DNA of 64,000 nt from Saposhnikovia divaricata (lineage: Eukaryota; Streptophyta; Magnoliopsida; Apiales; Apiaceae). The stretch covers positions 4,180,803 through 4,244,802 of the forward strand of contig CM071599.1 of NCBI GenBank assembly GCA_036435485.1, read 5' to 3'. Of this stretch, positions 26,521-36,636 are shown in pieces (within the stretch, counting starts at the first letter, position 1; every line of letters starts with the position of its first letter). Under the pieces are notes generated by a model. That model was not told where the DNA came from. It saw nothing but the letters and a program-made list of their open reading frames with translations, and did not search any database. The translations under genes were made by a program, and so were the position numbers.

Positions 26521-27843
26521 CGGGCTAGTACATGACATATTGTTAAAAATCGAGTCGGACCATTTTGTGGATATTTTTTCATATTTTGTTCTTATGGGTT
26601 ATTGAAATTCAACGAAATTTTATTTGACGCAGTTCGGACCGGAATCGGAGCTGATATGATTGAAACTCGGCCACGGGATATTGTTAAAAATCAAGTCGGA
26701 CCATTTTGTGGATTTTTTTATATATTTTGTTCCTATTGGTTATTAAAATTCAACAAAATTTTATTTGACGTAGTTCGAACCTGAATCGGACCTGATATGA
26801 TTGAAAATCGGTTTTCGGATAATCCTCAAAGGGGTTAGTACAAGAAATATTGTTAAAAATTGAGTCGGACCATTTCATGGACATTTTTACATATTTTGTT
26901 CCTATGGGTTATTGGGATTCAACAAAATTTTATTTGACGCATTTCGGACCTGAATCGGAGCTGATATAATCGAAACTCGATTTTCGGATATTCCAAAAGG
27001 GGTTAGTACACGGGATATTGTTAAAAATCGAGTCGGACCATTTTGTGGATATTTGTTCATATTTTGTTCTTATGGGTTATTGGAATTCAACGAAATTTTA
27101 TTTGACGCAGTTCGGACCGGAATCGGAGCTGATATGATCGAAACTCGGTTTTCGGAAAATTCTCAAAGGGGTTAGTACACGGGATATTGTTAAAAATCAA
27201 GTCGGACCATTTTGTGGATATTTTGACATATTTTATTCCTATGGGTTATTGGAATTCAACCAAATTTTATTTGATGCAGTTCGGACTTGAATCGAAGCTG
27301 ATATGATCAAAACTCGGTTTTCGGATAATCCTCAAAGGTGTTAGTACACGGGATATTGTTAAAAATTGAGTCGGACCATTTTCTGGATATTTTTACATAT
27401 TTTGTTCCTATGGGTTATTGGAATTCAACGAAATTTTATTTGACGCAGTTCGGACCGGAATCAGAGCTGATATGATCGAAACTCGGTTTTCGGAAAATTC
27501 TCAAAGGGGTTAGTACACGGGATATTGTTAAAAATCAAGTCGGACCATTTTGTGGATATTTTTACATATTTTGTTCCTATGTGCTATTGGAATTCAACGA
27601 AATTTTCTTTGACGCAATTCGGACCGGAATCGGAGCTGATATAATCGAAACTCGGTTCTTGGATAATCCTAAAAGGGGCTAGTACATGGGATATTGTTTA
27701 AAATCGAGTCGGACCATTTTGTAGATATTTTTACATATTTGGTTCCTATGGGTTATCGGGATTCAACAAAATTTATTTTGACGCAATTCGGACATGAATC
27801 GGAGCTGATATGATCGAAACTCGATTTTCGGATAATCCTCAAA

Positions 27844-28181
27844 TGGGCTAGTACATGGCATATTGTTAAAAATCGAGTCGGACCATTTTATGGATATTTT
27901 TACATATTTTGTTCCTATGGGTTATTGGAATTCAACGAAATTTTATTTGACGCAGTTCGGACCGGAATCAGAGCTGATATGATCGAAACTCGGTTTTCGG
28001 AAAATTCTCAAAGGGGTTAGTACACGGGATATTGTTAAAAATCAAGTCGGACCATTTTGTGGATATTTTTACATATTTGGTTCCTATGGGTTATTGGGAT
28101 TCAACGAAATTTTATTTGACGCAATTCGGACATGAATCGGAGCAGATATGATCGAAACTCGATTTTCGGATAATACTCAAA
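27844..28181 (+). repeat. Second copy of the i/f and g/j hybrid pair
   Basis: Located exactly 1661 bp downstream of the first, with the same switch points (27844-28012 and 28013-28181). The neighbouring HOR copies on either side have ordinary i and j here, so the patch is limited to two adjacent units. Confidence 0.88.
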
Positions 28182-29992
28182 CGGGCTAGTACATGACATA
28201 TTGTTAAAAGTCGAGTCGGACCATTTTGTGGATATTTTTTCATATTTTGTTCTTATGGGTTATTGAAATTCAACGAAATTTTATTTGACGCAGTTCGGAC
28301 CGGAATCGGAGCTGATATGATTGAAACTCGGCCACGGGATATTGTTAAAAATCAAGTCGGACCATTTTGTGGATTTTTTTATATATTTTGTTCCTATTGG
28401 TTATTAAAATTCAACAAAATTTTATTTGACGTAGTTCGAACCTGAATCGGACCTGATATGATTGAAAATCGGTTTTCGGATAATCCTCAAAGGGGTTAGT
28501 ACAAGAAATATTGTTAAAAATTGAGTCGGACCATTTCATGGACATTTTTACATATTTTGTTCCTATGGGTTATTGGGATTCAACAAAATTTTATTTGACG
28601 CATTTCGGACCTGAATCGGAGCTGATATAATCGAAACTCGATTTTCGGATATTCCAAAAGGGGTTAGTACACGGGATATTGTTAAAAATAGAGTCGGCCC
28701 ATTTTGTGGATATTTGTTCATATTTTGTTCTTATGGGTTATTGGAATTCAACGAAATTTTATTTGACGCAGTTCGGACCGGAATCGGAGCTGATATGATC
28801 GAAACTCGGTTTTCGGAAAATTCTCAAAGGGGTTAGTACACGGGATATTGTTAAAAATCAAGTCGGACCATTTTGTGGATATTTTGACATATTTTATTCC
28901 TATGGGTTATTGGAATTCAACCAAATTTTATTTGATGCAGTTCGGACTTGAATCGAAGCTGATATGATCAAAACTCGGTTTTCGGATAATCCTCAAAGGT
29001 GTTAGTACACGGGATATTGTTAAAAATTGAGTCGGACCATTTTCTGGATATTTTTACATATTTTGTTCCTATGGGTTATTGGAATTCAACGAAATTTTAT
29101 TTGACGCAGTTCGGACCGGAATCAGAGCTGATATGATCGAAACTCGGTTTTCGGAAAATTCTCAAAGGGGTTAGTACACGGGATATTGTTAAAAATCAAG
29201 TCGGACCATTTTGTGGATATTTTTACATATTTTGTTCCTATGTGCTATTGGAATTCAACGAAATTTTCTTTGACGCAATTCGGACCGGAATCGGAGCTGA
29301 TATAATCGAAACTCGGTTCTTGGATAATCCTAAAAGGGGCTAGTACATGGGATATTGTTTAAAATCGAGTCGGACCATTTTGTAGATATTTTTACATATT
29401 TGGTTCCTATGGGTTATCGGGATTCAACAAAATTTATTTTGACGCAATTCGGACATGAATCGGAGCTGATATGATCGAAACTCGATTTTCGGATAATCCT
29501 CAAATGGGCTAGTACATGGCATATTGTTAAAAATCGAGTCGGACCATTTTATGGATATTTTTACATATTTTGTTCCTATGGGTTATTGGAATTCAACGAA
29601 ATTTTATTTGACGCAATTCGAACCGGAATCGGAGCTGATATAATCGAAACTCGGTTTTTGGATAATCCTCAAAGGGGCTAGTACATGGGATATTGTTAAA
29701 AATCGAGTCGGACCATTTTGTGGATATTTTTACATATTTGGTTCCTATGGGTTATTGGGATTCAACGAAATTTTATTTGACGCAATTCGGACATGAATCG
29801 GAGCAGATATGATCGAAACTCGATTTTCGGATAATACTCAAACGGGCTAGTACATGACATATTGTTAAAAATCGAGTCGGACCATTTTGTGGATATTTTT
29901 TCATATTTTGTTCTTATGGGTTATTGAAATTCAACGAAATTTTATTTGACGCAGTTCGGACCGGAATCGGAGCTGATATGATTGAAACTCGG

Positions 29993-30152
29993 CCACGGGA
30001 TATTGTTAAAAATCAAGTCGAACCATTTTGTGGATTTTTTTATATATTTTGTTCCTATTGGTTATTAAAATTCAACAAAATTTTATTTGACGTAGTTCGA
30101 ACCTGAATCGGACCTGATATGATTGAAAATCGGTTTTCGGATAATCCTCAAA
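29993..30152 (+). repeat. Monomer type b (5'-truncated, 160 bp)
   Basis: It begins directly at CCACGGG without the GGGGTTAGTA linker. Diagnostic words are GATTTTTTTATATATT, CCTATTGGTTATTAAAATTC, GACGTAGTTCGAACCTG, CGGACCTGATATG and TTGAAAATCGG. In the older family (before 9 kb) the left part reads GGATATTTTTATATATT. This is the monomer type most distinct from the others. Confidence 0.9.
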
Positions 30153-30320
30153 GGGGTTAGTACAAGAAATATTGTTAAAAATTGAGTCGGACCATTTCAT
30201 GGACATTTTTACATATTTTGTTCCTATGGGTTATTGGGATTCAACAAAATTTTATTTGACGCATTTCGGACCTGAATCGGAGCTGATATAATCGAAACTC
30301 GATTTTCGGATATTCCAAAA
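30153..30320 (+). repeat. Monomer type c (168 bp)
   Basis: Diagnostic words are TAGTACAAGAAATATTG, AAATTGAGTC, ATTTCATGGACATTTTT, GGGATTCAACAAAATT, GCATTTCGGACCTG and the one-base-shorter tail GGATATTCCAAAAGGGG. A sister form c' in the first 11.5 kb has TACACGAAATATTG, CATGAACATTTTTAG and GACCTAAATCGG. Confidence 0.9.
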
Positions 30321-30489
30321 GGGGTTAGTACACGGGATATTGTTAAAAATCGAGTCGGACCATTTTGTGGATATTTGTTCATATTTTGTTCTTATGGGTT
30401 ATTGGAATTCAACGAAATTTTATTTGACGCAGTTCGGACCGGAATCGGAGCTGATATGATCGAAACTCGGTTTTCGGAAAATTCTCAAA
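30321..30489 (+). repeat. Monomer type d (169 bp)
   Basis: Diagnostic words are GGATATTTGTTCATATT, TTCTTATGGG, GGAATTCAACG, GCAGTTCGGACCGG and the tail CGGAAAATTCTCAAAG. A sister form d' in the first 11.5 kb has AATCGATTCGG and GCAGTTTGGACC. It resembles a in its TTCTTATGGG block, suggesting those two share an ancestor. Confidence 0.9.
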
Positions 30490-30658
30490 GGGGTTAGTAC
30501 ACGGGATATTGTTAAAAATCAAGTCGGACCATTTTGTGGATATTTTGACATATTTTATTCCTATGGGTTATTGGAATTCAACCAAATTTTATTTGATGCA
30601 GTTCGGACTTGAATCGAAGCTGATATGATCGAAACTCGGTTTTTGGATAATCCTCAAA
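30490..30658 (+). repeat. Monomer type e (169 bp)
   Basis: Diagnostic words are ATCAAGTCGG, GGATATTTTGACATATTTTA, TTCAACCAAATT, TTTGATGCAG and GACTTGAATCGAAGCTG. Sister form e' (first 11.5 kb) has TTTGATGGAG and no TTTTGACAT block. A further local form at 18.5-23.9 kb has TTTCTGGATATTATGAC and CAACCGAATT. Confidence 0.9.
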
Positions 30659-30827
30659 GGTGTTAGTACACGGGATATTGTTAAAAATTGAGTCGGACCA
30701 TTTTTTGGATATTTTTACATATTTTGTTCCTATGGGTTATTGGAATTCAACGAAATTTTATTTGACGCAGTTCGGACCGGAATCAGAGCTGATATGATCG
30801 AAACTCGGTTTTCGGAAAATTCTCAAA
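30659..30827 (+). repeat. Monomer type f (169 bp)
   Basis: Diagnostic words are the variant linker GGTGTTAGTACACGGG, AAATTGAGTC, ATTTTCTGGATATTTTTAC (TTTTTTGG in this copy), CCGGAATCAGAGCTG and the tail CGGAAAATTCTCAAAG. Confidence 0.9.
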
Positions 30828-30996
30828 GGGGTTAGTACACGGGATATTGTTAAAAATCAAGTCGGACCATTTTGTGGATATTTTTACATATTTTGTTCCT
30901 ATGTGTTATTGGAATTCAACGAAATTTTCTTTGACGCAATTCGGACCGGAATCGGAGCTGATATAATCGAAACTCGGTTCTTGGATAATCCTAAAA
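30828..30996 (+). repeat. Monomer type g (169 bp)
   Basis: Diagnostic words are AATCAAGTCGG, CCTATGTGTTATTGG, ATTTTCTTTGACGCAATTC, CGGTTCTTGGATAATCC and the tail CCTAAAAGGGG. Confidence 0.9.
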
Positions 30997-31165
30997 GGGG
31001 CTAGTACATGGGATATTGTTTAAAATCGAGTCGGACCATTTTGTAGATATTTTTACATATTTGGTTCCTATGGGTTATCGGGATTCAACAAAATTTATTT
31101 TGACGCAATTCGGACATGAATCGGAGCTGATATGATCGAAACTCGATTTTCGGATAATCCTCAAA
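30997..31165 (+). repeat. Monomer type h (169 bp)
   Basis: Diagnostic words are GGGGCTAGTACATGGG, TTGTTTAAAATCG, TTTTGTAGAT, ATTTGGTTCC, GGGTTATCGGGATTC, AAATTTATTTTGACG and GACATGAATCGGAGCTG. It lacks GAATTC. Confidence 0.9.
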
Positions 31166-31334
31166 TGGGCTAGTACATGGCATATTGTTGAAAATCGAGT
31201 CGGACCATTTTATGGATATTTTTACATATTTTGTTCCTATGGGTTATTGGAATTCAACGAAATTTTATTTGACGCAATTCGAACCGGAATCGGAGCTGAT
31301 ATAATCGAAACTCGGTTTTTGGATAATCCTCAAA
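31166..31334 (+). repeat. Monomer type i (169 bp)
   Basis: Diagnostic words are the linker TGGGCTAGTACATGGCATA, ATTTTATGGAT, GGAATTCAACG, GCAATTCGAACCGG, GATATAATCG and GGTTTTTGGATAATCC. This copy has a private TTGTTGAAAATCG. Confidence 0.9.
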
Positions 31335-31503
31335 GGGGCTAGTACATGGGATATTGTTAAAAATCGAGTCGGACCATTTTGTGGATATTTTTACATATTT
31401 GGTTCCTATGGGTTATTGGGATTCAACGAAATTTTATTTGACGCAATTCGGACATGAATCGGAGCAGATATGATCGAAACTCGATTTTCGGATAATACTC
31501 AAA
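31335..31503 (+). repeat. Monomer type j (169 bp)
   Basis: Diagnostic words are GGGGCTAGTACATGGG, ATTTGGTTCC, GGGATTCAACG, GACATGAATCGGAGCAG and the tail GGATAATACTCAAACGGG. First seen as a full monomer at 9575-9743, which is one marker for the arrival of the newer HOR family. Confidence 0.9.
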
Positions 31504-31653
31504 CGGGCTAGTACATGACATATTGTTAAAAATCGAGTCGGACCATTTTGTGGATATTTTTTCATATTTTGTTCTTATGGGTTATTGAAATTCAACGAAA
31601 TTTTATTTGACGCAGTTCGGACCGGAATCGGAGCTGATATGATTGAAACTCGG
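31504..31653 (+). repeat. Monomer type a (3'-truncated, 150 bp)
   Basis: Diagnostic words are the linker CGGGCTAGTACATGAC, TTTTTTCATATTTTG, TTCTTATGGG and TTGAAATTC (the EcoRI-like GAATTC of other monomers is lost). It ends abruptly at GATTGAAACTCGG, where the normal TTTTCGGATAATCC tail and the next linker are missing. An older form of a (before 9 kb, and again at 10.7 kb) has GGTGTTAG, TATTCTG, GGAATTC and GATATTATTG instead. Confidence 0.9.
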
Positions 31654-34600
31654 CCACGGGATATTGTTAAAAATCAAGTCGGACCATTTTGTGGATTTTT
31701 TTATATATTTTGTTCCTATTGGTTATTAAAATTCAACAAAATTTTATTTGACGTAGTTCGAACCTGAATCGGACCTGATATGATTGAAAATCGGTTTTCG
31801 GATAATCCTCAAAGGGGTTAGTACAAGAAATATTTTTAAAAATTGAGTTGGACCATTTCATGGACATTTTTACATATTTTGTTCCTATGGGTTATTGGGA
31901 TTCAACAAAATTTTATTTGACGCATTTCGGACCTGAATCGGAGCTGATATAATCGAAACTCGATTTTCGGATATTCCAAAAGGGGTTAGTACACGGGATA
32001 TTGTTAAAAATCGAGTCGGACCATTTTGTGGATATTTGTTCATATTTTGTTCTTATGGGTTATTGGAATTCAACGAAATTTTATTTGACGCAGTTCGGAC
32101 CGGAATCGGAGCTGATATGATCGAAACTCGGTTTTCGGAAAATTCTCAAAGGGGTTAGTACACGGTATATTGTTAAAAATCAAGTCGGACCATTTTGTGG
32201 ATATTTTGACATATTTTATTCCTATGGGTTATTGGAATTCAACCAAATTTTATTTGATGCAGTTCGGACTTGAATCGAAGCTGATATGATCGAAACTCGG
32301 TTTTCGGATAATCCTCAAAGGTGTTAGTACACGGGATATTGTTAAAAATTGAGTCGGACCATTTTTTGGATATTTTTACATATTTTGTTCCTATGGGTTA
32401 TTGGAATTCAACGAAATTTTATTTGACGCAGTTCGGACCGGAATCAGAGCTGATATGATCGAAACTCGGTTTTCGGAAAATTCTCAAAGGGGTTAGTACA
32501 CGGGATATTGTTAAAAATCAAGTCGGACCATTTTGTGGATATTTTTACATATTTTGTTCCTATGTGTTATTGGAATTCAACGAAATTTTCTTTGACGCAA
32601 TTCGGACCGGAATCGGAGCTGATATAATCGAAACTCGGTTCTTGGATAATCCTAAAAGGGGCTAGTACATGGGATATTGTTTAAAATCGAGTCGGACCAT
32701 TTTGTAGATATTTTTACATATTTGGTTCCTATGGGTTATCGGGATTCAACAAAATTTATTTTGACGCAATTCGGACATGAATCGGAGCTGATATGATCGA
32801 AACTCGATTTTCGGATAATCCTCAAATGGGCTAGTACATGGCATATTGTTAAAAATCGAGTCGGACCATTTTATGGATATTTTTACATATTTTGTTCCTA
32901 TGGGTTATTGGAATTCAACGAAATTTTATTTGACGCAATTCGAACCGGAATCGGAGCTGATATAATCGAAACTCGGTTTTTGGATAATCCTCAAAGGGGC
33001 TAGTACATGGGATATTGTTAAAAATCGAGTCGGACCATTTTGTGGATATTTTTACATATTTGGTTCCTATGGGTTATTGGGATTCAACGAAATTTTATTT
33101 GACGCAATTCGGACATGAATCGGAGCAGATATGATCGAAACTCGATTTTCGGATAATACTCAAACGGGCTAGTACATGACATATTGTTAAAAATCGAGTC
33201 GGACCATTTTGTGGATATTTTTTCATATTTTGTTCTTATGGGTTATTGAAATTCAACGAAATTTTATTTGACGAAGTTCGGACCGGAATCGGAGCTGATA
33301 TGATTGAAACTCGGCCACGGGATATTGTTAAAAATCAAGTCGAACCATTTTGTGGATTTTTTTATATATTTTGTTCCTATTGGTTATTAAAATTCAACAA
33401 AATTTTATTTGACGTAGTTCGAACCTGAATCGGACCTGATATGATTGAAAATCGGTTTTCGGATAATCCTCAAAGGGGTTAGTACAAGAAATATTGTTAA
33501 AAATTGAGTCGGACCATTTCATGGACATTTTTACATATTTTGTTCCTATGGGTTATTGGGATTCAACAAAATTTTATTTGACGCATTTCAGACCTGAATC
33601 GGAGCTGATATAATCGAAACTCGATTTTCGGATATTCCAAAAGGGGTTAGTACACGGGATATTGTTAAAAATCGAGTCGGACCATTTTGTGGATATTTGT
33701 TCATATTTTGTTCTTATGGGTTATTGGAATTCAACGAAATTTTATTTGACGCAGTTCGGACCGGAATCGGAGCTGATATGATCGAAACTCGGTTTTCGGA
33801 AAATTCTCAAAGGGGTTAGTACACGGGATATTGTTAAAAATCAAGTCGGACCATTTTGTGGATATTTTGACATATTTTATTCCTATGGGTTATTGGAATT
33901 CAACCAAATTTTATTTGATGCAGTTCGGACTTGAATCGAAGCTGATATGATCGAAACTCGGTTTTCGGATAATCCTCAAAGGTGTTAGTACACGGGATAT
34001 TGTTAAAAATTGAGTCGGACCATTTTCTGGATATTTTTACATATTTTGTTCCTATGGGTTATTGGAATTCAACGAAATTTTATTTGACGCAGTTCGGACC
34101 GGAATCAGAGCTGATATGATCGAAACTCGGTTTTCGGAAAATTCTCAAAGGGGTTAGTACACGGGATATTGTTAAAAATCAAGTCGGACCATTTTGTGGA
34201 TATTTTTACATATTTTGTTCCTATGTGTTATTGGAATTCAACGAAATTTTCTTTGACGCAATTCGGACCGGAATCGGAGCTGATATAATCGAAACTCGGT
34301 TCTTGGATAATCCTAAAAGGGGCTAGTACATGGGATATTGTTTAAAATCGAGTCGGACCATTTTGTAGATATTTTTACATATTTGGTTCCTATGGGTTAT
34401 CGGGATTCAACAAAATTTATTTTGACGCAATTCGGACATGAATCGGAGCTGATATGATCGAAACTCGATTTTCGGATAATCCTCAAATGGGCTAGTACAT
34501 GGCATATTGTTAAAAATCGAGTCGGACCATTTTATGGATATTTTTACATATTTTGTTCCTATGGGTTATTGGAATTCAACGAAATTTTATTTGACGCAAT

Positions 34601-36636
34601 TCGAACCGGAATCGGAGCTGATATAATCGAAACTCGGTTTTTGGATAATCCTCAAAGGGGCTAGTACATGGGATATTGTTAAAAATCGAGTCGGACCATT
34701 TTGTGGATATTTTTACATATTTGGTTCCTATGGGTTATTGGGATTCAACGAAATTTTATTTGACGCAATTCGGACATGAATCGGAGCAGATATGATCGAA
34801 ACTCGATTTTCGGATAATACTCAAACGGGCTAGTACATGACATATTGTTAAAAATCGAGTCGGACCATTTTGTGGATATTTTTTCATATTTTGTTCTTAT
34901 GGGTTATTGAAATTCAACGAAATTTTATTTGACGAAGTTCGGACCGGAATCGGAGCTGATATGATTGAAACTCGGCCACGGGATATTGTTAAAAATCAAG
35001 TCGAACCATTTTGTGGATTTTTTTATATATTTTGTTCCTATTGGCTATTAAAATTCAACAAAATTTTATTTGACGTAGTTCGAACCTGAATCGGACCTGA
35101 TATGATTGAAAATCGGTTTTCGGATAATCCTCAAAGGGGTTAGTACAAGAAATATTGTTAAAAATTGAGTCGGACCATTTCATGGACATTTTTACATATT
35201 TTGTTCCTATGGGTTATTGGGATTCAACAAAATTTTATTTGACGCATTTCAGACCTGAATCGGAGCTGATATAATCGAAACTCGATTTTCGGATATTCCA
35301 AAAGGGGTTAGTACACGGGATATTGTTAAAAATCGAGTCGGACCATTTTGTGGATATTTGTTCATATTTTGTTCTTATGGGTTATTGGAATTCAACGAAA
35401 TTTTATTTGACGCAGTTCGGACCGGAATCGGAGCTGATATGATCGAAACTCGGTTTTCGGAAAATTCTCAAAGGGGTTAGTACACGGGATATTGTTAAAA
35501 ATCAAGTCGGACCATTTTGTGGATATTTTGACATATTTTATTCCTATGGGTTATTGGAATTCAACCAAATTTTATTTGATGCAGTTCGGACTTGAATCGA
35601 AGCTGATATGATCGAAACTCGGTTTTCGGATAATCCTCAAAGGTGTTAGTACACGGGATATTGTTAAAAATTGAGTCGGACCATTTTCTGGATATTTTTA
35701 CATATTTTGTTCCTATGGGTTATTGGAATTCAACGAAATTTTATTTGACGCAGTTCGGACCGGAATCAGAGCTGATATGATCGAAACTCGGTTTTCGGAA
35801 AATTCTCAAAGGGGTTAGTACACGGGATATTGTTAAAAATCAAGTCGGACCATTTTGTGGATATTTTTACATATTTTGTTCCTATGTGTTATTGGAATTC
35901 AACGAAATTTTCTTTGACGCAATTCGGACCGGAATCGGAGCTGATATAATCGAAACTCGGTTCTTGGATAATCCTAAAAGGGGCTAGTACATGGGATATT
36001 GTTTAAAATCGAGTCGGACCATTTTGTAGATATTTTTACATATTTGGTTCCTATGGGTTATCGGGATTCAACAAAATTTATTTTGACGCAATTCGGACAT
36101 GAATCGGAGCTGATATGATCGAAACTCGATTTTCGGATAATCCTCAAATGGGCTAGTACATGGCATATTGTTAAAAATCGAGTCGGACCATTTTATGGAT
36201 ATTTTTACATATTTTGTTCCTATGGGTTATTGGAATTCAACGAAATTTTATTTGACGCAATTCGAACCGGAATCGGAGCTGATATAATCGAAACTCGGTT
36301 TTTGGATAATCCTCAAAGGGGCTAGTACATGGGATATTGTTAAAAATCGAGTCGGACCATTTTGTGGATATTTTTACATAGTTGGTTCCTATGGGTTATT
36401 GGGATTCAACGAAATTTTATTTGACGCAATTCGGACATGAATCGGAGCAGATATGATCGAAACTCGATTTTCGGATAATACTCAAACGGGCTAGTACATG
36501 ACATATTGTTAAAAATCGAGTCGGACCATTTTGTGGATATTTTTTCATATTTTGTTCTTATGGGTTATTGAAATTCAACGAAATTTTATTTGACGCAGTT
36601 CGGACCGGAATCGGAGCTGATATGATTGAAACTCGG

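Larger units (their letters stand above)
29993..31653 (+). repeat. Reference copy of the canonical 10-mer HOR (1661 bp)
   Basis: This copy is used as the reference unit. In order it contains b (29993-30152), c (30153-30320), d (30321-30489), e (30490-30658), f (30659-30827), g (30828-30996), h (30997-31165), i (31166-31334), j (31335-31503) and a (31504-31653). The lengths sum to 1661 bp, the spacing seen between most a/b junctions from 14.7 kb onward. Private changes in this copy are GTCGAACC in b, GGTTTTTGG near the end of e, and TTTTTTGGAT in f (the last shared with the next copy). Confidence 0.95.
21688..36636 (+). repeat. Canonical 10-mer HOR, nine tandem copies
   Basis: Nine copies start at 21688, 23349, 25010, 26671, 28332, 29993, 31654, 33315 and 34976, each exactly 1661 bp. 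Order is b-c-d-e-f-g-h-i-j-a throughout, with a conversion-like patch at the i/j border of copies three and four. The first two copies share the e-variant with TATTATGAC and AATTCAATGAAATT in g. Copies eight and nine share TTTCAGACCTG in c; they also share GTCGAACC in b, which the sixth copy has as well. Confidence 0.95.

Noticed and set aside
29993..31653. CENP-B box
   Set aside because: I looked for TTCG-N4-A-N2-CGGG on both strands of the ten monomer types. The nearest words, TTCGGATAATCC and TTCGGAAAATTC, match the first half only and lack CGGG.
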